DNA of 64,000 nucleotides from Woeseiaceae bacterium (GCA_021773135.1 JAJFKP010000055.1:179657-243656); one strand, 5' to 3'; shown: positions 52,506 to 61,564, counted from the first letter of the stretch. The notes: a model not told the origin generated them from the letters alone. Numbers and translations: made by a program.

Positions 52506-53852
52506 CTACCCGGACTCAGTAACGCATCTCGCCGGGTCGGACTCAGCCAATACCCGAGGCATATGCCCGGTGTGGATGTAGTCCGCCGCTAGTTTGCCTG
52601 CCATAGGACCTCGCCCGAAGCCTGATGATGCAAGCCCGCTGACGATGTAAAGATTATCGCGTAGGGGAATTCGCCCGATGATCGGCGCACCATCCAGCGA
52701 AAACGGCATCAGCCCGGCCCATGTTCGGGCGATGGGCAGATCGGCCACAAGCGGCACGACCTCCGACGCATGGTTCTTGTTTACTTCTATGCCCGCCATA
52801 TCCGGATCGGTGTTATATCCCAGATCCTGCCTGTCGCCGCCGAATATTATTTCTCCGTTCTTGCGCTGACGTCCGTATAAGTGGCGGGTTAGCCGACGGT
52901 CTCCTTTATGCGTCAGGAACGGCGGTGTTTTATCGTCGGAGCCATCATCCTGACTCCAAGTAAAGCTGGACTCGGCTGAGGAGATGCGGTGAAAGAAACG
53001 CGGCGGCAGGCGCTCGGTGGCCCACATCTGGCCGCGGGTCGGGATAACAGGAATGGTAAGTCCCAACATCTCACCAACGGGGCCACACCAAGACCCCGTC
53101 GCAAGCACCAGCGTCTGGCATCTGAATTCTGCATCGGGCGTCCGGACTGAATACTCACCATTGCCGCGAACTTCGATTGCCGTCACGTTGTGACCCGTGT
53201 GAATTCCCGCACCCGCTTCTTGCGCAGCATGCGCAAAGGCTTGTGTCGATTTGACCGGGTCCGCCTGACCGCGACCGGGCGCGAACATATACCCGGGGAG
53301 CGCAAGACTGACCTCTGGCTCGATGGCATTGGCTTCCTGGGCAGTCATCAGTTCGCCGTCGTAGCCGTTCGACTTAAGCCACAGCACCCGATCTTGCAGG
53401 TAGTTGTGCTGTTCTTCCGTATGGATACCTGTAATTGAACCGGAAACCCGGAACTCCATGTCATAGCCCATCTCGATTTGCAGCTGCTTGAAAATTTCTA
53501 AACTGCCCATCGTCAGGTACGACTGCAGGTTAGGCATGTTGCCCCAACCTGCCCCGCCCAGGCCGCCCATATTTTGACCGGAGGCTTCCGAGGCAATCTC
53601 ACCACGCTCCACCAGCGCGACATCTCGGCCATGCAGGGCGAGTTGGAAGGCTGTGGCGGCGCCGGCCATGCCACCGCCAATAATCAGGATTTCCGATTCG
53701 ACGACAGATTCCTGGGCGGAGATCGTGAATGGCAGCCAGCTGGCGGCCGCCATCGAGCCCAACCCGGTGATGACACGACGTCGGCTTACGTTCAGCGAAG
53801 GGTTTGAGACTGGTTTGAAGGGAAGCTTCGAATCTATTTTTGCCATGGGCAT
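52506..53852 (-). CDS. Tat-exported FAD-dependent oxidoreductase (DAO family)
   Basis: A 448-residue flavoprotein. The leader has a clear twin-arginine motif (SRRRVITGL, about residues 23-31) and ends near ISAQES, so it is exported folded with FAD. The mature N-terminus is ILIIGGGMAGAATAFQLALHGRDVALVERG, followed by EASGQNMGG; the C-terminus has GLMPFSLDGAPIIGRIPLRDNLYIVSGLASSGFG. This is the D-amino-acid/sarcosine oxidase family. Substrate, perhaps an amine or D-amino acid released in the periplasm, is not determinable. Confidence 0.9.
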   Translation of the reverse strand: MPMAKIDSKLPFKPVSNPSLNVSRRRVITGLGSMAAASWLPFTISAQESVVESEILIIGGGMAGAATAFQLALHGRDVALVERGEIASEASGQNMGGLGGAGWGNMPNLQSYLTMGSLEIFKQLQIEMGYDMEFRVSGSITGIHTEEQHNYLQDRVLWLKSNGYDGELMTAQEANAIEPEVSLALPGYMFAPGRGQADPVKSTQAFAHAAQEAGAGIHTGHNVTAIEVRGNGEYSVRTPDAEFRCQTLVLATGSWCGPVGEMLGLTIPVIPTRGQMWATERLPPRFFHRISSAESSFTWSQDDGSDDKTPPFLTHKGDRRLTRHLYGRQRKNGEIIFGGDRQDLGYNTDPDMAGIEVNKNHASEVVPLVADLPIARTWAGLMPFSLDGAPIIGRIPLRDNLYIVSGLASSGFGRGPMAGKLAADYIHTGHMPRVLAESDPARCVTESG

Positions 53853-54176
53853 GCATTCCAGATTTGTTCAGCCCAAGTCTAGCACTGGCTTGATGCGCAA
53901 TCGCAACATTCAGAAAATGTGGTTTCTAAGTGCCTGATTCCTGTATTGACGATCCCCAACATTCTGAGTGGCGTCCTACCTGCACTAAATATCCCTCATG
54001 CCCCGCCATTGATTGCCCGAAATCTCGTCTCCTGACTGACCTCTGGATTCCTGTCGCATTTGATTACTGTAGGATTAATTAATAGATCGAAAACAGGCTC
54101 GCCACTTAATCGTCGCATCCGCTCGACGACGATTAGATACAAACCCGTTCTACAAAAAGATTCAGCCGATAAAGTC
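53853..54176. other. Intergenic region, no gene seen
   Basis: These 324 nt lie between the DAO-family gene start and the chosen start of the membrane protein. The frame of the membrane protein continues upstream to 54060 but without family resemblance or a ribosome site. It must contain the promoter for both divergent units; no operator is evident. Confidence 0.45.
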
Positions 54177-54683
54177 ATGGACTCACTAGAGAAACAAAGG
54201 AATTACGACCTGGCAGCAAAGCTGCTCACGCAGCAAAACTTCGGCACCGCCGTTATTTCTGGTCTCATTGCCATGGTATTGTCAGCTGGTCTTTATGGCA
54301 TCGTAAAAGCGCTCGCCGATAACCTCTACTACAGCATTCTGGCAGCGGGCATCGGTATCGCAATCGGATTAACGATGCAGTTCCTGGGTCGGGGTATTGA
54401 AAGGAATTTTGCTGTTGCCGCCTCGGTACTGGCGTTACTGGGCTGCATGCTCGGCAATATGTTCGCTATCGTAATGAAATTCGCGCTTGCAAATGCAGAG
54501 TCACCGTTCGGTGTTCTCCACAATGCTGAAGTTTCTGAGCTGTATAGATGGATGTTTTCGGAGCTACGGATTGCGGATCTGATGTTCTGGGCCATCGGCA
54601 TTGGCGGCGCGGCCTATTTCTCCCGACGGCCGCTTACTCGCGAAGAAGGTCTTGCCCTGCATACCTACAAGCTGAGCCGATGA
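54177..54683 (+). CDS. Four-helix membrane protein coupled to DUF6624 gene
   Basis: About 168 residues from ATG 54177, chosen because the upstream codons look non-coding; TTG 54060 is possible. After a polar start (DSLEKQRNYDLAAKLLTQQNF) there are four hydrophobic segments: about 24-46, 52-70, 75-100 and 134-152. It ends in REEGLALHTYKLSR in the cytosol. No family recognised. The last codon overlaps the start of the next gene (ATGA at 54680-54683), so the two products are made together. Confidence 0.7.
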   Translation: MDSLEKQRNYDLAAKLLTQQNFGTAVISGLIAMVLSAGLYGIVKALADNLYYSILAAGIGIAIGLTMQFLGRGIERNFAVAASVLALLGCMLGNMFAIVMKFALANAESPFGVLHNAEVSELYRWMFSELRIADLMFWAIGIGGAAYFSRRPLTREEGLALHTYKLSR

Positions 54684-55333
54684 AAAAGCGTCAATCGAAT
54701 CGCCCGCAAATGGACGAAAGCGTACATCGGAGCGTTTTCGATGAAAAAACATTGAGAACTGATTTGTTGGCAATGGCGGAATATGACCTGCGGGTCCGCG
54801 CCGAATTAGTTGCGACCGGGGCCATATTCGAGGGATACAACGAAAAAATGGCCGCAGTTCACGAGCAAAACGCTACAAAACTTGAGCGTATTGTTGCTGC
54901 ATTTGGCTGGCCTGGCGTCTCGCTGGTCGGCGACGATGGCGCTGAAGCTGCGTGGCTGGTCCTGCAACATGCCATCGGCAATCCGGAGCTCCAGCGCAGT
55001 TGCCTGCCACTTCTAAAAAAAGCGGCGGAACTCGAGGAAATACCCGCGCTTCAGGTTGCGTGTCTGGAAGACCGCATTTGCGTTTTCGAAGGACGCCCGC
55101 AACGTTATGGCACTCAATTCGATTGGGACGAGCACGCCAAGATGAGCCCGCATCCATTGCAGGATCAGGGGCGAGTGGACGAACACCGAAAGTCGGTCGG
55201 TCTTGGGCCATTGTCAGAAACGACGCAAGAAATTCGAATGCGCGCTGCAGCCGAAGGCCACCGCTGTCCCCGCGATCTTGAAAGAAGTCAAAAGGAAAAG
55301 GCTGACTGGGCCCGATCGGTCGGATGGCGCTGA
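54680..55333 (+). CDS. DUF6624 domain protein
   Basis: About 217 residues from ATG 54680, overlapping the previous stop by four bases. The core is VHEQNATKLERIVAAFGWPGVSLVGDDGAEAAWLVLQHAIGNPELQRSCLPLL followed by YGTQFD and VDEHRKSVGLGPL, the DUF6624 pattern. There is no signal peptide. In this family the GWPG ... GAEAAWLLVQHA and YGTQ blocks are the conserved features; function is unknown. Translation coupling with a membrane protein suggests a two-part system. Confidence 0.8.
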   Translation: MKKRQSNRPQMDESVHRSVFDEKTLRTDLLAMAEYDLRVRAELVATGAIFEGYNEKMAAVHEQNATKLERIVAAFGWPGVSLVGDDGAEAAWLVLQHAIGNPELQRSCLPLLKKAAELEEIPALQVACLEDRICVFEGRPQRYGTQFDWDEHAKMSPHPLQDQGRVDEHRKSVGLGPLSETTQEIRMRAAAEGHRCPRDLERSQKEKADWARSVGWR

Positions 55334-55435
55334 TAGCCTCCTGGCACAAAAAGATAATCGTGAAATTCGAGAATTTCCGATTTTTCAATATCAGCGTTGC
55401 GCCGAGGAGTTGACAAGCCTGTTCAGTGACAAGAA

Positions 55436-55512
55436 TGGCGCCCCGACCATGATTCGAACATGGGACCCCCAGATTAGGAATCTGGTGCTCTATCCGGCTG
55501 AGCTACCGGGGC
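55436..55512 (-). tRNA. tRNA-Arg (anticodon CCT)
   Basis: A complete 77-nt cloverleaf on the minus strand, from GCCCCGG at 55512 to an encoded CCA at 55436-55438. The acceptor pairs GCCCCGG with TCGGGGC (one G-U). Anticodon stem CCAGA/TCTGG encloses the loop TTCCTAA, giving CCT, which reads AGG. The T-arm has the normal GTTCGAATC. Confidence 0.95.
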
Positions 55513-55679
55513 ATAGATTGATAATTCTCTAGTCTAACTCGTCCCGCACGCTAGCAGCACGGTGCGCTCCCCAGGTTTTCAAACCTCGGACTCGCCACTC
55601 GCCCGCAGGATTGCGGCATTCACGCCTGGCCGAGCAGCATTCGGCCCTGTTCCTGCCGCGCCAGCCAGACCCCATTCAC

Positions 55680-55699
55680 CCGGCTGAGCTAACGGGGCA
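55680..55699 (-). repeat. tRNA-Arg 5' fragment (19 of 20 identical)
   Basis: On the minus strand TGCCCCGTTAGCTCAGCCGG repeats the first 20 nt of the tRNA-Arg (with the base before it), one mismatch, 186 bp away. It spans the 5' acceptor strand and half of the D-arm only, and the rest of the tRNA is absent. It starts 11 nt after the stop of the S9 peptidase gene. It could be a duplication scar or an old recombination remnant. Confidence 0.8.
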
Positions 55700-55709
55700 T
55701 TGCCAAAGA

Positions 55710-57671
55710 CTACCGTGTTGCCTCACCCTTGAGGTAGGTATCCAGAAATCTCACGTAGGCATTCGATGCAGAGACCTGGTTAGCCTTTTTCCGAAATCCA
55801 TGGCCCTCGTCAGGAAAAACAATGTATTCAACTGGCACTTCATTTGCCTGTATCGCGGCCACCAGCTCGTCACTCTCAACCTGCAACACGCGCGGATCAT
55901 TTGCACCCTGGATTACCAGGATAGGCTTTATGATGTTCTCGGCGTGAAACAACGGCGAGATACGCCGGTGTCGCTCAGCATCGGTCGCCGGATCGCCCAT
56001 CTCGTCATATAGCGACTCCTTAAATGATTCCCACCAGGGAGGAATGCTCTCGAGCGTTCTCACCCAGTTGGTTACACCAAATATATCGATGCCCACGTCG
56101 AACGCTTCAGGTTCGAACGCCAGTGCGGCAGCAACCATGTAGCCACCGTACGATCCACCAATTACGCCCACCTTGTCAGGATCGATCCAGTCCAGTGACT
56201 CGAGGTACTTCCTGCCGTAGACGATATCCTGCAGATCTTCCTCGCCATGTTTTCTATCATCGAGATGATAAAACGTCTTGCCGTAACCTGACGAGCCACG
56301 GTTATTCGCACCGAGAACCGCGTAACCATGATTAACGAGATGCTGCACCATCGCCCGATATCCGGTGCGCGTCTGACCACCCGGCCCGCCGTGCACCAGC
56401 ACAAGACCCGGCGCCGGATTTGCCGCATTCGAGCCGCGCGGACGATATAGAATGGAAGGTATCTCCAACCCGTCAAAACTCTTGTATCGAATCACCTCGC
56501 TGACAACCAGGTGACTTTGATCGATTTCCGGACTAAGCGCGTCCGTCAATTGCGTCGCGGTTCCGGTTGCGAGATCAACCAGGTGAATATTGGACGGTGA
56601 GTCGTCCGCATTCACAATGAGTGCGATGTTTTCATCGTCTGCAGAAAACCGGACGTTGCGCAGATCGCCGCGTGGCAAGTCGGGAAGCTCGACAACTTTA
56701 CCCGTCGCAATCTCGGTGATCGTGACTTCCGTGCGCGCGTCTGCATTGATACCGGAAACCTGGTAACGGCCGGACTTAGAATACAACACATATTGAATGT
56801 CCCAATCCGCGGCAAGCAACGCACGTTTTTCGCCCGTTTCGAGATTGTATGACCAGGCCTGGTAAAATTCGCCGTGCTCGTCCGTTGCGTAAATTAGTGA
56901 CGCGTTATCCGGAGTAAATTCGTAGGCAGACTGCGTAACGTTGCCGTCATGCGGTGTAATCAGAATCGCTTCCTTTTCGGTACTGTGCAGATCGACAAGG
57001 TATACATCGGAGTCAGCGCTGGTGCGTGGCTTATCAAGCGCAAGCCAGCGTCCGTCGCCGCTAATTGCACTTATCTGGAAGCCGGGATTCTCATAGAGCA
57101 GCTCACGACTGTAGTCGTCGGCAGAATACTGATAGACGTCAAAACTTTGCTCGTTTCTCTCCGTCGTCGTCAAATAGAAACTGTTGCCATCGTCATTCCA
57201 GCTGACAAACGCGGCTTTTAGTGAGTCGCCCGGCGTCAGATCCCGATTTGACCCCTCGATTTCCCGGACAACGACGTGATTCAACTCGTTACCGCCACCA
57301 TCGTAGGTGTAGAGAATCCGATCGTCTTCAGGAAACCAACTGACCGCGAAAATGGCGTTGTCATCAGAACTGGTCAACTGAATCGGTGCCCCGCCCTCAA
57401 CCGGCAGTGCAAAGGCGTTGAAGACACCCGTATCATCTGAAGATATCAGTAACGACTTGCCGTCGGCAGAGAACGCATGCGCGGCTGATCCCACCAATGC
57501 GTAACTGGTGGTCTCATAAAAGGCCTCTGCGCTATATTTCGGTATTGATATTTGCCGAGCGCTACCTTCCGCAGCCGCGTTCGCGACAGGGGGCGGCGTT
57601 GCACCGTCGCCGCAGGCGCTGACCAGCGCCACAGCAACGATCACCGCGGCCTGCAATTTAATGGTTTGCAT
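55710..57671 (-). CDS. S9 family peptidase lipoprotein (prolyl oligopeptidase-like)
   Basis: About 653 residues from ATG 57671 (AGAGG upstream); the longer frame adds an unlike leader. The signal is a lipoprotein type with lipobox VSAC. Residues about 50-400 are a WD40/PD40-type propeller ([15 protein letters not shown] and similar). The catalytic domain has [10 protein letters not shown] (Ser), [12 protein letters not shown] (Asp) and DEGHGFRKK (His). It resembles acylaminoacyl-peptidase type S9C enzymes. It is a second S9 peptidase in this window but of another subfamily than the DPP IV protein. Confidence 0.92.
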   Translation of the reverse strand: MQTIKLQAAVIVAVALVSACGDGATPPPVANAAAEGSARQISIPKYSAEAFYETTSYALVGSAAHAFSADGKSLLISSDDTGVFNAFALPVEGGAPIQLTSSDDNAIFAVSWFPEDDRILYTYDGGGNELNHVVVREIEGSNRDLTPGDSLKAAFVSWNDDGNSFYLTTTERNEQSFDVYQYSADDYSRELLYENPGFQISAISGDGRWLALDKPRTSADSDVYLVDLHSTEKEAILITPHDGNVTQSAYEFTPDNASLIYATDEHGEFYQAWSYNLETGEKRALLAADWDIQYVLYSKSGRYQVSGINADARTEVTITEIATGKVVELPDLPRGDLRNVRFSADDENIALIVNADDSPSNIHLVDLATGTATQLTDALSPEIDQSHLVVSEVIRYKSFDGLEIPSILYRPRGSNAANPAPGLVLVHGGPGGQTRTGYRAMVQHLVNHGYAVLGANNRGSSGYGKTFYHLDDRKHGEEDLQDIVYGRKYLESLDWIDPDKVGVIGGSYGGYMVAAALAFEPEAFDVGIDIFGVTNWVRTLESIPPWWESFKESLYDEMGDPATDAERHRRISPLFHAENIIKPILVIQGANDPRVLQVESDELVAAIQANEVPVEYIVFPDEGHGFRKKANQVSASNAYVRFLDTYLKGEATR

Positions 57672-57847
57672 GGGATTGCCTCTTGGAGCAGCTTCAAGAT
57701 CCAACGTCTTCCCTGAAATGATTTCAAGGTGTTCTAATGCAGTCGTGGGTCGCCGGTATCTTCGTGTAGCCATCGATTATAAAATGTCTCATGGTCGGGC
57801 GTCGACCCAAAAACCGAATCCGCACGATGACCGCAAGGAAATAAAGC

Positions 57848-58306
57848 GTGAATATGACCATCAGGGAAGCAGTGCCGACCGATCAGGACGTGATCGCAGA
57901 GTTCAATTCGCGCCTGGCCGATGAAACCGAAGGCAAGCAACTCGATCCCAAGCTGATAGGGCCTGGAGTAAAAGCGCTCCTGGCAGATGCAAGCAAGGGT
58001 CGCTATTGGCTCGCGATCATCGACGGCAAGGTCGCCGGACAAATCATGGTCACCTACGAATGGAGCGACTGGCGCAACGGCATGCTGTGGTGGATTCAGA
58101 GTGTGTATGTGCCTGTTGAATTTCGACGGCTGGGTGTTTTTTCCGCCCTGTATCACCATGTTGAATCACTGGTTAAAGAGGATCAGAATGCTTGTGGGCT
58201 GCGTCTGTACGTTGAGACCACCAACACGCGGGCACAGCAAACCTATCGCAATCTTGCCATGGTCGAACCAGGGTATATGGTCATGGAATCTTTACATCCA
58301 AAATAA
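57848..58306 (+). CDS. GNAT family N-acetyltransferase
   Basis: A 152-residue GNAT protein. I kept GTG 57848 because AAGGAA lies 7 nt before it, while ATG 57854 would be 13 nt away. The acetyl-CoA binding region is IQSVYVPVEFRRLGVFSALYHHV with the R-R-x-G-V/x-x-A variant of motif A, and NTRAQQTYRNLAM is motif B. Acceptor unknown. It precedes bcp by 15 nt in the same direction and is probably co-transcribed. Confidence 0.9.
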   Translation: MNMTIREAVPTDQDVIAEFNSRLADETEGKQLDPKLIGPGVKALLADASKGRYWLAIIDGKVAGQIMVTYEWSDWRNGMLWWIQSVYVPVEFRRLGVFSALYHHVESLVKEDQNACGLRLYVETTNTRAQQTYRNLAMVEPGYMVMESLHPK

Positions 58307-58321
58307 CTGCGGAGCCTGTGA

Positions 58322-58807
58322 ATGCTCAATGTCGGAGACGTTGCACCTGAGTTTATTCTGCCGGACGAGTCGGGTGACGAAGTGTCACTCATTGAGATGT
58401 TGCAAGACAGCGCCGTAATTCTTTATTTCTACCCTGCCGACTTCACGCCGGGATGTACGAAAGAGGCTTGTTCGATTCGCGACCTGCATGACGAAATCGT
58501 ATCTGTCGGCTTGCGCGTAATCGGCATTAGCCCGCAGGATGGCGAGAGTCACCGGCGATTCAAAGAAGAACACGGCCTGCCATTTACGCTGGTGTGCGAT
58601 CCGGACAAAGTTGCAATCAAGATGTATGACGCCGATGGGCCGCTGGGATTCGGTGTTCGCCGAATTACTTACCTGGTCAGCCAGGGGCAAAAAATTCAGG
58701 ACGCGGTGCAGGCCAACGTACAGGTTGGCCGACACAGGGAATTCATAGAGAAGGCCGTGATGCTAAGGGAAGCGGCAGGTCTGAAAATCAAGGCGAAAGC
58801 TGAATAA
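58322..58807 (+). CDS. bcp: Peroxiredoxin, bacterioferritin comigratory protein type
   Basis: A 161-residue thiol peroxidase. The peroxidatic Cys is residue 45 in YPADFTPGCT and the resolving Cys is residue 50 (TKEAC), the classical BCP/PrxQ spacing of five. Opening LNVGDVAPEFILPDESG and later VIGISPQDGESHRRFKEEHGLPFTLV support this. It reduces hydrogen and lipid peroxides in the cytosol. Likely in a two-gene unit with the acetyltransferase; convergent with yjbQ. Confidence 0.94.
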   Translation: MLNVGDVAPEFILPDESGDEVSLIEMLQDSAVILYFYPADFTPGCTKEACSIRDLHDEIVSVGLRVIGISPQDGESHRRFKEEHGLPFTLVCDPDKVAIKMYDADGPLGFGVRRITYLVSQGQKIQDAVQANVQVGRHREFIEKAVMLREAAGLKIKAKAE

Positions 58808-58855
58808 CGTTGCGTTCAAAAATGACTGCGGCACCCGTCGCCGATTTAGACAATT

Positions 58856-59272
58856 CTATTCGCCCGATACCGTAACGATCACCGATCGGGAGTGTGCCGC
58901 GAAACGATGCTCCCAAAGATAGATCCCCTGCCAGGTACCCAGCGCACATCGCCCGTCTGCTATCGGAATATTAAGGTCTGTCTGCGTCAGGATACTGCGA
59001 ACGTGCGCCGACATATCGTCCGGGCCTTCTTCGGTGTGAGTAAAGTCAGGATCGCCGTCGGGTGCCTGCCGCTGCATGAACGTTTCCAGATCAACGCGAA
59101 CAGCAGGATCCGCATTTTCGCACAGCATCAGTGACGCGCTGGTGTGACGAATAAAGATATGACACATCCCTGTGCTTATCCCTGATGAATCGACGATGTC
59201 CTGGATTCGGTGACTCAGATCGTAGGTGCCTCGTCCAGTCGTGGGTACATTGATCTCAGCCTGCTTGATCAT
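58856..59272 (-). CDS. yjbQ: YjbQ / UPF0047 family protein
   Basis: A 138-residue protein matching UPF0047: DLSHRIQDIVDSSGISTGMCHIFIRHTSASLMLCENADPAVRVDLE and the C-terminal DGRCALGTWQGIYLWEHR. The conserved His and Glu/Asp residues are intact. The family is annotated as secondary thiamine-phosphate synthase on the basis of complementation; its true role is unclear. It begins 4 nt after the SixA-like gene stop. Confidence 0.93.
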   Translation of the reverse strand: MIKQAEINVPTTGRGTYDLSHRIQDIVDSSGISTGMCHIFIRHTSASLMLCENADPAVRVDLETFMQRQAPDGDPDFTHTEEGPDDMSAHVRSILTQTDLNIPIADGRCALGTWQGIYLWEHRFAAHSRSVIVTVSGE

Positions 59273-59276
59273 TCGC

Positions 59277-59900
59277 TCAATTCGTCATTTCCATGGCTTT
59301 GTCGGACGCATCCGCAGGCTCGCCTTTATACGGCGCGCCGTAGCGCATGCGTATTGTTTTCGTTTTACCAAACCAGGGAATGGCAACAACGTAAATGTTG
59401 TCGTACTCGAATTCGGCAATCGGCGGCACCAGTTTGCTGGCGCCAAGGTCCGCGATAAGCGTGGGCAGCGTGTCGCTGTGTCCGACCACCAGGATGATCT
59501 TGCCCTTGTGCTCTTTCAGAATCTTGGCAAGCACTGCTTCGTTGTCGTCCGGATCGTATAAATTGACCTCCAGACCCAGCAAGTCGGCAACCGGCTGCAC
59601 GGTATCCACTGTGCGTTTATAGGGTGTTGAGTAAATCGCATCAACGCCGGCGACGACATCGGCGTCAACCATTTGCCGCGCCAGCTCAGCGGCCCTGGCT
59701 TCACCGGCGGGTGAAAGTGACGGATCATCAACAGGCGTCAACGCTTTCTCCGCGTGTCGCACAAAAATCATGGTGGTGGTTGCCTGTGATTCAAAAAACC
59801 AGGCCAGGCCGATCGCGATCGCCGTATAGATAATAATGACCTGGATGCGGCGTCGACGTCGCTTCTTACGGCGCTCAAGATCTGATATTCCGTTTCGCAT
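59277..59900 (-). CDS. Membrane-anchored histidine phosphatase (SixA/PGM-like)
   Basis: A 207-residue protein. A basic leader (RRKKRRRRR) and one transmembrane helix (residues 19-37) anchor it facing the periplasm. The catalytic RHG-type motif is FVRHAEKAL with the phospho-accepting His near 49; STPYKRTVDTVQP gives the Arg and VGHSDTLPTL the second His. It is a branch-2-like histidine phosphatase of SixA type. Its stop is 4 nt from yjbQ; a small membrane protein lies 21 nt upstream. The substrate is unknown. Confidence 0.9.
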   Translation of the reverse strand: MRNGISDLERRKKRRRRRIQVIIIYTAIAIGLAWFFESQATTTMIFVRHAEKALTPVDDPSLSPAGEARAAELARQMVDADVVAGVDAIYSTPYKRTVDTVQPVADLLGLEVNLYDPDDNEAVLAKILKEHKGKIILVVGHSDTLPTLIADLGASKLVPPIAEFEYDNIYVVAIPWFGKTKTIRMRYGAPYKGEPADASDKAMEMTN

Positions 59901-59921
59901 GAGGCGCGAGCTTACGATTTT

Positions 59922-60266
59922 TTACCTGTTTTGACTATTTTCTGCCGAATCGACCTGGTCGTCAGCTTTACCGTCGTGCGTCTTTTGTATCTCCCGGTAC
60001 TCACCTTCGATGACTCTTACTGTATCGGCGGTACCTGGCGCGTGACGCGGTCGTTCGCCCGCTTTGGCCCCGAATTTCCTCTTAAACCACCACAAGCGCG
60101 CTGATACTACGGCGGCCATGATGAGCATGAAGCCTGCGATTCCAATGAAGACCACGAAGCCGAGCGCCAAGGATAACGAAATTACGATAATTCCGACGAT
60201 GATCACCAGTGCATTCGCCAGCGGGTTTCCCTCCGGCAATGACCTGTTTCTGAAATGTTGGTTCAC
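59922..60266 (-). CDS. Small two-helix membrane protein
   Basis: A 114-residue protein with two adjacent helices (residues 18-41 and 44-60) followed by a basic segment and an acidic C-terminal tail (RVIEGEYREIQKTHDGKADDQ). The VIEGEYREI motif is common in small gammaproteobacterial membrane proteins of unknown function. It is in line between the DUF1579-like lipoprotein (17 nt upstream) and the histidine phosphatase (21 nt downstream), so it sits in one probable operon. Confidence 0.72.
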   Translation of the reverse strand: MNQHFRNRSLPEGNPLANALVIIVGIIVISLSLALGFVVFIGIAGFMLIMAAVVSARLWWFKRKFGAKAGERPRHAPGTADTVRVIEGEYREIQKTHDGKADDQVDSAENSQNR

Positions 60267-60283
60267 AGTTAAGTTGCTCCCGC

Positions 60284-61186
60284 TCAGCGCCTGCGCGTAT
60301 AGAAGCCTTCAAACCACGGCACCCAGGTGGCGCCATCGTCGTTGGATTGCTCGAAAAACTGCCGCACACGACCATCAGGCATTGGCGTGAACAACGCGCG
60401 AAACGGCGCTGTTGTGCCATTGCCGACATAGTGAATGGTGCCAACCAGGCGCATGCCGTCGTCTGTCAGACCGCCCCGGATATTAATCTGGCTGCCGCCT
60501 TCAGCATTCCAGACCTGCACCCATTGATCGGTGGCTTTGTCGAGATAGTTAATGCTCATTCCAGTGCCACCAGTCGTACTGGACCAATTTTCGATGATGA
60601 CGCAGCCGCGTTCCGCTTTCTGAATGCTGTTGGTTCCAGCCTGTGTGCCATCCGCAAGGGCGACATCCCATTCTCCCACCCAGAAATCGAACGCCATGAA
60701 CTCGGGCCGATCCTGACATGGGTAAGCCTGGGCCGACATTTTCGCGACCAACGCATCGTAGTCTGCTCTTCCGGCAAGACGATTGAGCTCGGGGTCCCCG
60801 GTTATGGCACTGACAACTAAAAAACCTGCATCGGCAAGCAGCTGCAGTTCGTGCATTGCAAGGTCCGGGTTGCGATCGATGGTATTGACGCGTGCTCGCT
60901 CCAACCCGATTCGAATCGGCGAGAATTCCTGCCTTTCGGCACGGATCAACGCCTGTTTCGCGATGTCAACATCACCCCCCATGCGCGCCTTCACCGCAAG
61001 GTCAAACCAGGTCTGGCCAGAGGCAGCGCCGCCTTTTTCCAACGCCTTGAAATCTATCATCGCCTCGTTAACGTAGTCGGCGGACGACTTTTTCGGGGGC
61101 TCAACGGGTGCCGCACCACAGCCAAGCAGCCCGAAGCCGACGGCCATCGGCAGTAAATATTTGACTCTATTAGCTATTCTGATCAT
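60284..61186 (-). CDS. Lipoprotein with DUF1579-like C-terminal domain
   Basis: About 300 residues from ATG 61186, giving a lipobox LLGC (Cys 23). Residues about 30-150 are helical and TPR-like (WFDLAVKARMGGDVDIAKQALIRAERQEF). Residues about 160-300 match the DUF1579-type lipocalin-like fold: FMAFDFWVGEWDVALADGTQAGTNSIQK, CVIIENWSS, GMRLVGTIHY, RVRQFFEQSNDDGATW. The ribosome site is poor; ATG 61234 is an alternative that would remove the lipoprotein signal from the N-terminus. First gene of a probable operon running to yjbQ. Function unknown. Confidence 0.8.
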   Translation of the reverse strand: MIRIANRVKYLLPMAVGFGLLGCGAAPVEPPKKSSADYVNEAMIDFKALEKGGAASGQTWFDLAVKARMGGDVDIAKQALIRAERQEFSPIRIGLERARVNTIDRNPDLAMHELQLLADAGFLVVSAITGDPELNRLAGRADYDALVAKMSAQAYPCQDRPEFMAFDFWVGEWDVALADGTQAGTNSIQKAERGCVIIENWSSTTGGTGMSINYLDKATDQWVQVWNAEGGSQINIRGGLTDDGMRLVGTIHYVGNGTTAPFRALFTPMPDGRVRQFFEQSNDDGATWVPWFEGFYTRRR

Positions 61187-61420
61187 TTCGGGGCGCTGTT
61201 TTCGCTGCGGTTCGTGACTTCTGACAAGGATCATTTCGCATCGTTCGAGTGGATATGACTCCTGCAGGACTGAATATCAATGATTGTAGTGCTTTTTGTT
61301 GAAAAGCACGCCGAAGCCGAGCAAAATGCGCCGCTCTGTCATCGGCATCATACCGGTACCGTACTTATTCGTTTACTGCGGCGAGTGACCGGATCCCATG
61401 TTGAATTTGAATCCGAATTA

Positions 61421-61511
61421 GGAGAGGTGGCAGAGCGGTTGAATGCACTGGTCTTGAAAACCAGCAAGGGTTAGTAGCCCTTCGTGGGTTCGAATCCCAC
61501 CCTCTCCGCCA
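61421..61511 (+). tRNA. tRNA-Ser (anticodon TGA)
   Basis: A complete 91-nt class II tRNA with encoded CCA (61509-61511). Acceptor GGAGAGG/CCTCTCC; anticodon stem CTGGT/ACCAG with loop CTTGAAA, giving TGA, which reads UCN; long variable arm AAGGGTTAGTAGCCCTT. Its 3' end is the left arm of a 32-bp inverted repeat. Confidence 0.96.
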
Positions 61512-61564
61512 ATACGAAAAAGGGCCCCGGATGGGGCCCTTTTTCGTATTGGCGGAGAGGGTGG
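61497..61564. repeat. 32-bp perfect inverted repeat over the 3' end of tRNA-Ser, including terminator
   Basis: Left arm 61497-61528 and right arm 61533-61564 are exact reverse complements around a GGAT loop. The inner 18 bp (AATACGAAAAAGGGCCCC) are a strong rho-independent terminator with a T tract. The outer 14 bp of the left arm are the T-stem and 3' acceptor strand of the tRNA, so the right arm holds an inverted copy of that tRNA end. Confidence 0.9.

Noticed and set aside
61290..61310. GTGCTTTT-TGTTG-AAAAGCAC hairpin upstream of tRNA-Ser as a terminator
   Set aside because: The T run lies in the left arm and no T tract follows on either strand, so it does not fit a rho-independent terminator.
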